Shown here one piece after another: positions 52,550-64,000 of a DNA stretch of 64,000 nt (positions are counted from its first letter, which is position 1; each line of letters begins with the position of its first letter). The stretch covers positions 30,624 through 94,623 of the forward strand of contig JBAMDO010000230.1 of NCBI GenBank assembly GCA_037074765.1. Direction: 5' to 3'. A program made the translations under genes and the position numbers. The stretch is from Mansonella perstans. Lineage: Eukaryota; Nematoda; Chromadorea; Rhabditida; Onchocercidae. Under the pieces are notes generated by a model. That model saw only the letters and a list, made by a program, of their open reading frames with translations, was not told the origin of the DNA and ran no database searches.

Positions 52550-52885
52550 TTATATCATTTCATAACAGTAATACTTGAAAAAAAAAGTTACCGGTAATCG
52601 AGAAATAATAAATAACGAAAATAAAAAATAAGTTTGACAGCTAAATCTATTCTCTGATCGATTATTCTTATGGGATTGCATTTTTTTCTTGACAAACTCC
52701 ACGATCAGCATTACAATTACTAATGTAATGAAGAAGACATTTGTCCCCTCTGATTTAATACCAGAGAACCTTAACAATCCCGAGCAATCATACCGGAATT
52801 TCTCTTCATATAAGCTATTGATGAAATGTAGGGAAACGGGAATGTAGAAAATGATTTTGTTTAATTATTCAACAGCACAAGAAAA
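52550..52885 (-). other. Open segment with a predicted membrane helix, unidentified
   Basis: The - strand frame is open for about 110 codons down to 52550. It reads FYIPVSLHFINSLYEEKF, a short linker, then a strong membrane helix (VFFITLVIVMLIVEFV) followed by a basic stretch (KKKMQSHKNNR). This looks more coding-like than the surrounding DNA. There is no in-frame ATG near the start and no clear splice site, and it lies just past the stop of the EML gene on the same strand. It could be an exon of an unseen membrane protein or a relic. Confidence 0.3.
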
Positions 52886-53002
52886 GTTACCGTTGAATGA
52901 ATTCTAAACGGAAATCTTGGAAAACATCGTAAAAGATCTCTTGATCAAATAATCTGTGCAAATCAATATCATAAAATGAATATTTGTAAAAGTAGATGCA
53001 TT

Positions 53003-56000
53003 TCACATCTTTGATAATTTCCACTGATAAATTGCTCCATCATTACCACCGTCACTAATTAATAATTCCCCAACAAATGCAACATTTCGTGCAGCAATAC
53101 TACAACCGTATACTTCTTTGTATGAAGCCTGAAAATAAATTTTTGAATTTCAAATTTTCTTTTTGATTTAAAATCAATAAAAAGAAATCCAAAATTTTTT
53201 AACTGCTGCAAAACTACTTACTTTTTTTTGCAAAAAAATATTTAAACAAATTTTATTTGTTTTCTTTTCCAATATTATCGACAAAAGAAAAAATTTCAAA
53301 AAATAAAATGAAAAAAATTCCCGCATCCTGAGGAATTATTTTAGAAGAATCTAATGATAAAACCTATCCCGCATTCCGAGGAATTGTTTTAAAAGAATAC
53401 AATCATAGAGTCTACTAATGATGAAAAAAAATGCTTCGGCTTTTCAAGATTAATTCAAGAAAAGATCAAACTAACAAGGCAGCGATAAAATTTTTTTTCA
53501 ACTCAAAAATTAATTTTCAAATTTTTTTTTTTAATATAAAGAAAAAATCACCAGAATTGTTGTTGTTGGATATTGATAGAAACGAAGTATACCATTTGAT
53601 AATGCTACTGCAACATACCGCCGATCAGGACTACGATCAATAGCAGCAACAGATTTCATTAGACTATATGAAACGCAAGCATTTTCAAATGAAACTGGAC
53701 ATCTTGCTGAACTCCATTCCACTTCGCTGGCTTCTTGCATACTAACCGGTTGACCGGTACTTGAATTCCCTGAATTAAAAAGCAAAAAAATTTCATAATA
53801 TAATTGGTATATGTGTCGTTTTCGTGACGCATTTATAGTTATTAAATTGGAACAACATTTCTAAATATTTGTCAGCATTAAATTAGTGGTTTACAAATTG
53901 ATATTCCGTGACTATAAGTAACTTAGTAAATAGAAAATAGGAAGAATTCTCTTTAATTAATATATTAAAAGTTCCATTAATACATTAAGAATATTCATTA
54001 AAGCTTATTTTTAAGCTTTAACAGAATTTATTACTTTTTAATTCTTTATAATATTTGCTACAAATGAAAAGATCAAAGTGTTAACATTGGTTAAGCTAAG
54101 ATTTGGTAATCTTTATCATTAAGCGATGTAAAATATAGCGCAAAATTTCTCACATAAAAGATTTTTTTAATTTAATAATTTTTAAAAATTTATAATGATT
54201 TAAATTTTTTAAACATGCAAAAATTTATTGCAAGAAGTTGAAAAATATGAAAGTGACTACCATAAAAGGGGAAAGTTGCAAAAACGATTTTTTTAAATAA
54301 ATCAGAAATAATTGCTAGGAAGAGCAAAATTTAACCGTTATAAAATTGGAACTGTTTTGTTGCTATGTGTAATTACTAGGTATGTAAATAACACATTTGA
54401 AGTAATGTGCTATGCCTTACAGATATAAGGTTGATAGTCATTATCGTTAGCTCGTAGCATTGTACCATCTGTTGACCAGTCTATTACCTTTATTGAAGCA
54501 TTCAGTCCCTTAAATTAAAAAAAAAAAAAAAAAAAACTGATAGATTCTCAAACTTCTCATATAAAAAAAAACAATTTTTTTTTTGATACAAATTGATGGT
54601 TCAAAAAGAAATTTCAAAGTTTTTTTTCAGTTTTATAATAATTACGAGTTTACCGTAATCTGTGAAACTTTAACATAGTGACGAAAATCACCCGATAAAG
54701 CATAAATTGATAATTTTTTCCCCTGTAAAAAAAGATCAGAAAGTTAATTAACAACGGGCAATCATAAATAATATTTAATGAACAAATTCATTATCATTAG
54801 AATTAAAAAATCATAAGGTATTTTTGAGTAATACTTCAAAAAAAAGACAATACATAAAAACAGATCGAAAAATCGAAAAAGCAAACCTGCGAAATTTTAA
54901 TGCACGTAATATTTCTTTAATTTCAAAAATATTTCATGTATGTTAATTTTAGTTTTAAGAAATAAGTTAAAACTTGAAAAGCAAAGTTTTAATCAAAATT
55001 TTTTTCACATTGCAATTAATAATGAAGCTTAATTCTGACATTTATTGAATCAAAATAAATTTTTTGGCAAAAAAAAAAGGGATTCCATTCAAATTTACTT
55101 ACTTTAGTTGCAACAGCTAAAAAATTGCCAACTGATGAGAATCGTACTGTTGTAATTGCACTGTTTACTTCTTCTTCAAACATATACAATTGCGTCCGTT
55201 GCATGTACGCATATACGGCCCACGTTCCGTTAGCAAAACCAACGGCAAAAGTATCACCAACTGGATGAAAATCAGCGCAACATATTTCATCCTGTCATTT
55301 CATATAATCAGCTTTAGCGATTTGTTCACATATACTTCAGTAATAATTTTAATTGAATTTATATTTGAAAATTAGCGATATATTTATTCATCGTTTTATC
55401 AGTGTATCTAACAATGATCGATTTATCGATCTATGTATTTTTCATTGATCAATTAATCTATCTACTATCTATGTATTCATCGATCTATTTATGTATGCAT
55501 CTATCGATTGATCGATCCGTGAATTCTCTATCCATTTGTATATATATATATATATATATATATCTGTATTCTATATATAGATTATATATGTATTCAAATT
55601 ATGCTTCACTACTCAACTAATAAAACTTCCCATGTGATGTTTCCAATAGAAGAAAAGGCAGGATAGACATAGATGCAGGAATTTCAACAAAGAAAAAAGA
55701 TAATTTAGAACTGTAGTGTTAATAGCATTTCAAAATGTACCCATGGTATTAGTAAGATCTCAAAATACACTCTTAATCTAAATTTGATCAAAGCCATTTT
55801 AATAAGTTTGTTATAGATAGACAGTTGAAACAAACCTTAACATGCAAACTCCACAGTATCACTTTTGTTTCTGTATCATACAATCGTAATTTGTTGTCAG
55901 TTGAGGAAGAGAGAAATTGGGATTTTGTTGGATGTGAGGTAATATGTGTTACAGCATCTGCATGTGCCTATAATAATTTTCATTTATCATTATCAATATT

Positions 56001-59000
56001 TTAATTTTAATAAAAATTTAACTTTCCAAAAAAATAATCAAATTTTTTTGATGAGGAAAAAACGAAAAATAATCTGATACATTTAATACTAACAAAATAT
56101 TTGTATGCATTATTTGAACCAAAAATTTTTTTGTAGTAATTTGACAAATTTGAATTGAAAAAAAAAGTGTGAAAAAGTTTCTAGAAACAGAAATGTCATT
56201 GTTGATTTATTTTAGGAAAAAAAATTCAATCAAAAATAAACCTGCTGAATTTGTTGAAAACCATCATTCAATGTGCCACACCAAATTGTATTCCGTGTTG
56301 TACCAATGAATAAACGAGAATCGGAAGTTGATATTATTGTACGTATACAACCACTTCCTTCATCCGGAAACTAAAATTTTAAGAAACATAGTTGGTTGCA
56401 AGCTTAGATATAATTAAACTGATCATTAACAGATAGGTTTCAGTAAACGAAAAGTTTACAGGAATTTCAAAATAAATGCTAAATCATTAAATAACTCCTA
56501 TTTTTGCAATATTCCAAAATGTCTTATGAAAAATGGATTGAATATCAAAGCGATATAAAAGCCTTCTTATCAATAAATTTATTATCTTGCACAACTTCTA
56601 TGTCTCAATTTCTACTTTTCTTTGTAAAAATGTCTCTATGCATTATACTTACTATTATTGGACCACGAATCTTTGTCAAACTATTAGTTTCCCATTCAAA
56701 TATTATTCGATCTTTACCAGCCGAAATAAAATGACCATTACTAAGAAAACATAATGACCAAACACCGCCATCATGAACCTTAAATTAATAGTAAACATGG
56801 ATTTCTCATTGATTTTTTAGCTGAAATTAGCAATTAATAATTGCTTAATTAGCTTTTCAGGAAAGCAGTTAGGTTACAGTTCACAATATAGGTTAAAACT
56901 TTTCCCTCAATTTCTTATTTGAAAGAGCCTAATTAATATAATGGCTTAAAGTGCAATCAATATAATCCTTCAAATAATAGGAAAATCATTATATTTGAAT
57001 GAGTTTAACCAATATGTGGCTTTTTCTTTCAATAAAGCAGTTTTTTGCTATCATAACAACCTATAATAGATTCACCTAATTAATCCAGTTGCAAATGAAT
57101 TAAATATTATTTGTTCAGCAAATGTGACACATTCTTATCATATATTTCTGATCAATGGCCACATATTTTCAATCATTTGTATTACACTTTTAAAAAAAAA
57201 ATCCTTTTCATGCTGCTTATAAAATATATTTTATATTGGAATTATTCAAAAAACCTTTTGTACTTGTCGAATTGGTCTAACTTCATTTACATTCCAAATT
57301 GTTAGCGTGCCATTGGAATCACCTGTTATAATATGGCCACGTTCGGTAAAATGTGAACAAAGTATTAATTTTGGTTTATTACGACCCTAAATTAATATAA
57401 TTAACAAAATTACATCAGCCAGTACATATATGAGAAATTTCTAAAATTCCACATCTTCATTCAATATTTAACAAACTTTTGGAAAACTTTGAAAAATCCT
57501 CATCTCAATGATAATCTTGTCATTTTAGTTTATCTGAAAAGGAACTATTAAATATGATATTTGCGCATTGATTGTTTTGATTAATTTGCGCTGGAAATTT
57601 TAAAAATTAAAAATATAAAAAAATTTCCTTATTCATGGAATTAATTAATTTTTACAACATAACTTATTTTAAATTGTAGTTTTACTACGATAGCTATAAT
57701 TTATTATTAATAAATGTTATATACAAAGAATGATGAATAATAATGAATACTAATGATGATAATAAGTACATAACTTTTGATAATTGAAATTTGATAAATC
57801 AAAATCTCGATTTTCCATCATTTAAATACTATTTTAATTTTAAATTGAAAAAAAAAAACATCGAAATATTTGTTTACAAAATACCTTAAATGTAATTGAT
57901 TTTTTGATAAGCGTTTCTCCATCAATGATCCAAATATTGCAATGACCTTTACCGTATGACATTAGGATATTTCGAGAGTATGGATGAAATTCACATGCAA
58001 ATACCTGATCATTAGCACTCTGTAAATAATCAAAATTTTTACTATCACATTTTGGGATTACTTAGAAACATGCACAATTAATGAACAGTTTCTTTTTATC
58101 ACATAAATTCTTTCCTTCCTTTCTCCCACTTTCTCTTCCTCTCTTCCCCTCTCACTTTCTCTAGTTTATTTTAGTTTTACAACTTTCAAAATTTAAAAAA
58201 GTAAAAGAATGAATTAAATTAACAGTGAATCCTTTCCTGCATCTTTGAATAACAAAACGATATGTGTAATCAAATTGGTAATCAAAAGGCTAAAAGTAAA
58301 ATGTTAGCCAGAATGCACTAAAAGTAAGCAAGTGTTTGGTCCAGGAATAACTAAAATTAAATGTTGGCCGAGAATGACTAAAAGTAAGTATTAGCTAGGA
58401 TTAATCATAAAAAAAACAGACTACTATCGCTTGATTAATTGATAATCATTTTAGCAAACAATTGTATACTCATTTGCAAAATAAATAGGATAATTTGAAA
58501 TTAAAAATAAAAAAATTCTCTGCAACTACTTTGAATGAATTCATTAATTGATTGTAATTAATTAAAGTAAAATGTTAGCCAGGATGTACTATGCCATATA
58601 GCCGTACAGTCCGAAAGATATCAAAAAAAAAATATGCTCCGCGATGAGGCGGGTAGTTTTCTTCTTTAATCAATACAATAAAATTTTGATTAATTGTTAT
58701 TTTCAAATCACCAATATTATTATTTTCTGAATCTTGTAAATTTTATTGCTACAAAATAAAAAGAAAAAAAGCCAAAACTAATTGTTGGACAAAAAAAAAA
58801 TCACTAAAATAAACCAGTTGGCAATATTAATTAAGCTACTCTTAATTAATTTAAAAGAGCAAATACAATTTTCAATAAGTTGCTATTAATTAATTTAACA
58901 AAGTAATTAGTTAGTAAGAAGTAAAATATAAATATAATTTAAATTGCAAAAAACTAACCCTAATTTCTGCAATTTTCTTTCCTTTTTGCCATTGCCAAAC

Positions 59001-62000
59001 ACTAAGTGTATGTTCGTAGGAATCATCAATGATTGCAAGTTGCATGCCACCTGTTGTTGCATGACTAAATGCACAACATTGCACACCTCGATCAAAATTT
59101 GCACTTGCATTACCTGTCCCAATTGTGCGTAATGTTTGCAACGTTATCGAATCCCAAATATGTACATGAGCCTGGATTTTTTTTTTTCCCCAGGATAATT
59201 ATGAATATTGCAATCATAGTTTTTTTTAATATCATATCATTAGTAGTTTTCTAAAAGTAAATCTATGCATTTTACTTACCCATATTTATGATATGAAATT
59301 AGTGATTTGGAAAAATAATACATGGGCAAAATAACCGGATAATGATGATGATGATAGAAATTAAGATGCCGGAATTTTTTTTTCTTGATATTTACTATAA
59401 TCTATATTCAACGAATGATGATGATTATTATTAGATTAATACTAACTCACATTATTGTATTAATAGCAAACAGATAGCGGGAATTTTTTGTTGTATATAA
59501 TATCCAATGAATGGTTAATTTCTCACCATTTATTTATTTTGATTGTAAAAAAAAAACTTGTGCACTATCGTAAAGTTGTGGATTAAATTGACGGTAACGT
59601 ATGCTTCCGATATTGTCTTTGATGGATTGCAACAGGTTGCTATTGATAAAATAATATATCGCTTAAAAAATTCACTGCGTAAGTCAGGTGTTCATGGGAA
59701 GACTGAACCCATTAGTCTTTGGGCAACTAAGAGAACGGCTATTCTCCAAATCCGAGCAAATAGAGCTCAATTAGTTCTGCAAGGTCATTCGTCTAAGAGA
59801 AGGATGCTTCAACTAAAACCAACGACCTGACGATCTCGTTGTCACCATTCAAGCTTGCTAGGCTCTAGCAGATGAACTTTTGGAGTAAAAAATGGGAATA
59901 GTTCACGCGCACTTCACTGTACTTCACTTAAAAATTCACTGCATAGGCTTAATGGATTCATTTAATATTTGTGAAATCCTCCAAATATTAGTTCGCAAAG
60001 CCAACAGGTTATAACGACGACGATTGTTATTATCATTAATGCAAGAATCATGAGGAAAATTCAACAAAAACTTGGAATCGAAGAACCATAGTCAACAAAA
60101 AGATAAACTGAAGGAAAAAAAATCAACTGTTAACGGATATAAAATCCGTAAGTTAACAATTGAAGTCAACTAGATTGATCTGATGACAACTAAAATTATC
60201 TCAGCCGGTGATTGATGATGACAAATATAACCGATAAATGCTGATGATCGATGATATATGTTGTAACGACATATGTTATGTTGATTAAGTGGACAATCAA
60301 ATGATGTGTTTTTTTTTTTTTTTAGCTATCGTAATATCAAGCATTAATTGAAGGAAATATTGAATAAAATAATCGAATGGGATAAAAATTAGAAATAGTA
60401 ACCTTATACTGATCAGTTTCCAAAATGTTGTTCAGTTGTGTTACTGATGATATTGGTGAACGATGATTATTGATACTCTGAAAGAAATGAAATGAAACAA
60501 AATCGGAATACTTCTATTCAAAAAAAAATTTAATCATTAGTTTACTTAATACTTTTAAGATTTGAGCATTTTTCAATTTAAGTAAAAAACATACCCAATA
60601 ATTATTAATGAATAAATAATAGCATCTATTTCCATTTTATATTTCCAAATGAAAATATTTATTTTTGAATTATTGTTTGTCTGTTTCTTTTTTTCTTTGA
60701 AATTTTTGAATTAGTTTCGAACGATATATCACAATAAGGAATAGATAGATATACTCACTCATATGTACGAAATGAAACTTGAAATTACCATGCGATAGAA
60801 GACGAAAGACAATGGAAATTATTGAATGAATAATGGAAATTATAAGGTGATACGAAAAATAAAGAAAGGAAAAATAAATAAGAAAAGAATTGCAAGATTT
60901 GGAATATTTTATTGTCAAAAATTTTTTAGCATTTCAAAAATTAACCATTTCAGACACAAAGAAAGAACTTACGCTTTTTTCCAGAAAACGCCTCGACGTT
61001 TGACCAGTTGCAACATACAGCTTATTTGGATGAATAGCCATGCTGTAATTTAAAAAAATTTTTCAACTAATTAATGATTCATGAGAACAAAAAAAAAAAA
61101 ATGACATATTTGACATTTTCGAATGACAAATGATTCAGTAATTGACTTTTTATTTATTTTTATGCGTCACGCAATTTGTTTATCAAAAAGTTTACATAAT
61201 CTTGATAGCATTAATTAAACTTAATTTATATGATAAGAATAAATAATGTTAAATTGCAAGTAATCTGTTAAGTATAAGTAAGTTGTAAGAATTTAGATAT
61301 TATACAATTATTATCAAATAAGATGATGTATGCAAACTTCCTACAGCTTCATAACATAATAAAAAGAAACTTTAACTAAGTAAGTAAGTAGTTTAAGCAT
61401 ATTTTTATTTACCCATTCATAAATTAATGATTATTTTAAACTTTAGAAATATTTGCAAAATTCTGAAAAAATATAAAATGAATGGAAATACCATTTAATG
61501 TCACTGGTGTGTTTGGTATAGTATCGTTGTAATCCTTCGTTAAGATTGTGCAATATAACGATAGTACCCGCAAAATAGACAATTTCACCGGTTGGTAATT
61601 CATGAAGATTCCCGCGACAATCTTTACCACGATAACTGAAAAACGAAGAAACAGTATAAAACAGAAAAAATTATGAAAATTTGATGGATTTTTTCAGCAA
61701 TACAGGTAACTTCGATAAAAATAACAATAACATTTATATAATTTCTAATTATTATTAATTATATCCAAGCAAAAAAAAATTACCCGTAAACCCAATCAAG
61801 TGTTGGTTCACACATAGGAGCATCAAGTTCACGGTTAACATCAAGGTTATTTATTGAATTTGGCACCGGAAGATGTACCGTTTTACCGTTGACAAATACC
61901 TGTAGTACACCTTTCTCACATAGAAATGATGGCTTTCGTAGTTCTAATCTAAATAAATTAATACATTTTCTATTTGCATTTGAAATATTTATTTCTGTAT

Positions 62001-62669
62001 TTTTTTATAATTCTAATAACGTAACGTGATATGACGTGAAGTGATATAATGTGACATAAAATAAGGTAATTTAAAGTGACATTTTGATCTTATGTCTGTT
62101 TCTTGCTTGTAAATAGAATAAAGATGAACAAATATTATTAACAGATTAACTTTTATTATTCTCGTTAAATGTAATTCAACATGAGATCTTTTATCAAACC
62201 TATAATTATAGCACTAGAATATTACGTCAAAAAACAAGTCAAAAATGATTACAATGAAATTATTACGTCAGAAATGCAATCAGTATTACGTGAAAATTAC
62301 TTTCAAAATTCAATATTTCCTGTCCGAACTTTCTCTAAACTAATCTCTTTATTAATTAATCAATCAAATATCAATCAGTTTTGTATTCATTTTTAACCGA
62401 TTAATCAATCAGTTAATTTTTTTTATAAATTAACTAATCAAACAATCAGTTAATTTTTTTACCAGTAATTAGCTAAAAAGCCTCTTATTCAAACTTTTTA
62501 CCCAATTAAAAGTTTCTTATCCGAACTTTTCTTTAATTAAATATTTCATTAGCTCGAAAGTAACAAAAAAAGTTCTCGTGTATATCCAGAGAATCGGAAG
62601 AAAACTAACCCAAAACGTTGTGATAACGAATATTGTGAAATACTTATACTGCTTGTTGGTCCAAGTTTA
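53003..62669 (-). CDS. elp-1: EML-type HELP/WD-repeat microtubule-associated protein, 16 exons, 5' end missing
   Basis: Exons in transcription order: 62669-62610, 61948-61784, 61635-61492, 61042-60973, 60477-60403, 59171-58959, 58019-57885, 57386-57255, 56778-56653, 56370-56242, 55967-55836, 55291-55103, 54722-54654, 54508-54421, 53769-53552, 53128-53003. Phases agree and give 689 residues to the stop. A HELP domain leads (PTLDWVYGYRGKDCRGNL, LPTGEIVYF, HTSDIKW), then WD/TAPE repeats (AHVHIWDS, LSVWQW, NIWIIDG, GDSNGTLTIWN, HDGGVWSL and so on) to the final AIYQWKL. EML proteins bind microtubules with the HELP-TAPE core. The first seen exon opens with one base of a split codon, so upstream exons exist and would hold the N-terminal region, about 200 residues in nematode ELP-1. 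No start is visible before the satellite. The 75-base exon 60477-60403 may be alternative. Confidence 0.92.
53319..53415. repeat. 48-base tandem duplication in an EML intron
   Basis: CCCGCATCCTGAGGAATTAT and its follow-on recur as CCCGCATTCCGAGGAATTGT 48 bases later. Intronic, with no evident function. Confidence 0.7.
55538..55566. repeat. TA microsatellite and ATCGATC-rich stretch
   Basis: A (TA)n run lies at about 55541-55562. The preceding 150 bases (about 55385-55525) are rich in ATCTATC and ATCGATC words. All lie inside an intron of the EML gene. Confidence 0.75.
58285..58600. repeat. Dispersed short repeats in an EML intron
   Basis: The phrase AAAATGTTAGCCAGAATG, with variants, recurs at about 58300, 58358 and 58568. 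It is linked to ACTAAAAGTAAG at about 58317 and 58377. A degenerate local repeat. Confidence 0.55.
59558..59830 (+). other. Less AT-rich insert-like segment in an EML intron
   Basis: An open frame of 90 codons lies on the strand opposite to the gene, in DNA clearly richer in G and C than the rest of the intron (about 59560-59900). AAAAATTCACTGC occurs at both edges of the richer part (about 59666 and 59929). It could be a fragment of an old insertion. The peptide shows no family I recognise. Confidence 0.3.
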
Positions 62670-62754
62670 CTGGAAGTAAAATAAATTAAATTGATGCTAA
62701 AATAGATCCGGAAAAGAAAAAAAAACGATTGCAATTAGGAGGAGGAAGTGTAAA

Positions 62755-63500
62755 ACGATGATGATGATTAGTGATTGGTGATTGATGATTGATGATTGAT
62801 GATTGATGATTGGTGATTGATGATTGATGATTGATGATTGATGATTGGTGATTGATGATTGATGATTGGTGATTAGTGATTGATGATTGATGATTGATGA
62901 TTGGTGATTGATGATTGATGATTGGATGATGGTGATTGATGATTGATGATTGATGATTGATGATTGATGATTGGTGATTGATGATTGGTGATTGATGATT
63001 GATGATTGGTGATTAGTGATTGATGATTGATGATTGATGATTGATGATGATTGATGATTGATGATTGATGATTGATGATTGATGATTGGTGATTGATGAT
63101 TGATGATTGGTGATTGATGATTGATGATTGGTGATTGGTGATTGATGATTGATGATTGGTGATTGGTGATTGATGATTGATGATTGATGATTGGTGATTG
63201 ATGATTGATGATTGGTGACTGGTGATTGATGATTGATGATTGATGATTGGTGATTGTGATTGATGATTGATGATTGATGATTGATGATTGATGATTGATG
63301 ATTGATGATTGATGATTGATGATTGATGATTGATGATTGATGATTGGTGATTGATGATTGATGATTGATGATTGATGATTGATGATTGATGATTGGTGAT
63401 GTGATTGATGATTGATGATTGATGATTGATGATGATGATGATTGATGTGATTGATGATTGATGATTGATGATGATTGATGATGATAATGATGATGATGAT

Positions 63501-63539
<39 letters not shown>

Positions 63540-64000
63540 GAATGATTGATGATTGGTGATGATTGATGATTGATGATTGGTGATTGATGATTGATGATTG
63601 AGTGATTGATGGATTGATGATGTGATGATTTGATGATTGATGGATGATGATTGATGATGATGATGATGATGATTGATGATGATGGGTGATTGATGATTGA
63701 TGTGATTGATTGTGATTTGATTGTGATTGATGATTGGATGATTGTGATTGATGATTGATGATTGATGATTGGATGATTGATGATTGATTGATGATTGATG
63801 ATGATGTGATGATTGATGATTGATGTTGATGATTGGATGATGATGATGATTGTGATGTGATGATGATGATTGATTGATTGTATTGATGATTGATGATTGG
63901 TGATGTGATGATTTGTGATTGATGATTGATGATTGATGATTGATGATTGATGATTGATGATTGGTGATTGATGATTGATGATTGATTGATGATTGATGAT
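62755..64000. repeat. Heptanucleotide satellite (TGATTGA type), runs off the window
   Basis: The unit TGATTGA, with the common variant TGGTGAT, repeats for at least 1.25 kb and continues past the right edge. The first 600 bases keep a clean 7-base period. From about 63390 on the array is disturbed by GAT trinucleotide runs and single-base indels. It lies upstream of the first visible EML exon, so it is either in a 5' intron or in the intergenic region. Confidence 0.95.

Noticed and set aside
54416..54421. GC donor after TGTAAG in the EML gene
   Set aside because: A GT donor six bases earlier (ATCT|GTAAGG) keeps phase and yields the conserved Trp with the next exon.
55385..55620. 72-codon + strand frame with Ile, Tyr and Leu repeats
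   Set aside because: It translates the ATCTATC and TA simple repeats of an EML intron.
1..64000. Search for tRNA genes and CRISPR arrays
   Set aside because: I saw no B-box-like GGTTCGAATCC context with a matching A box, and no array of spaced identical repeats. The satellite at the right end has no spacers.

Overview
The window looks like nuclear DNA of a parasitic nematode, probably a filarial or other spirurid worm. It is strongly AT-rich. Genes are split into many short exons whose introns end in TTTTCAG-type acceptors, and the protein set is plainly animal (patched-related protein, tubulin cofactor E, AP-1 sigma, mixed-lineage kinase, TUG, EML). Every gene whose start lies inside the window has a 3' splice acceptor 11 to 37 bases upstream of its ATG with no matching donor, which is what spliced-leader trans-splicing leaves behind. 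The species itself is an inference.

Layout. Bases 1-7754 hold no intact gene: an inverted-repeat element, AT-rich tandem repeats, an unidentified open segment (2496-2765) and a broken C2H2 zinc-finger gene (about 4470-5037). A 17-exon patched-related (PTR) gene runs on + from 7755 to 17034. Three genes follow on the - strand, in transcription order AP-1 sigma (26642 to 24614), tubulin cofactor E (23801 to 20233) and cyclin Q (19792 to 17665). A divergent intergenic region with a duplicated block (26643-27941) leads to a 25-exon MLK-type kinase on + (27942-38162), then a 13-exon TUG/ASPSCR1 homologue on + (40184-45962). Bases 45963-53002 hold no confident gene, but contain a large imperfect inverted repeat (arms near 46945-47880 and 50865-51795) and two open segments that may be exons. 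An EML-type HELP/WD-repeat gene runs on - from beyond the window down to 53003; its 5' end is lost in or past a heptanucleotide satellite that fills 62755-64000.

Functionally this is a housekeeping neighbourhood. TBCE folds tubulin, the EML protein binds microtubules, AP-1 sigma and TUG act in membrane traffic, cyclin Q is the partner of CDK10, the MLK is a stress-MAPK kinase kinase, and PTR proteins serve cuticle and lipid handling. I built the exon models by hand. Every junction keeps frame and each model reads without a stop, giving predicted proteins of 946 (PTR), 157 (AP-1 sigma), 494 (TBCE), 221 (cyclin Q), 1163 (MLK) and 588 (TUG) residues, plus 689 residues of the EML protein. I saw no RNA gene, CRISPR array or intact transposase. 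The most interesting points are an unusual cysteine-bearing insert and a DLG (not DFG) motif in the MLK, its NPxY motif, the large inverted repeat, and a possible three-gene transcription unit.
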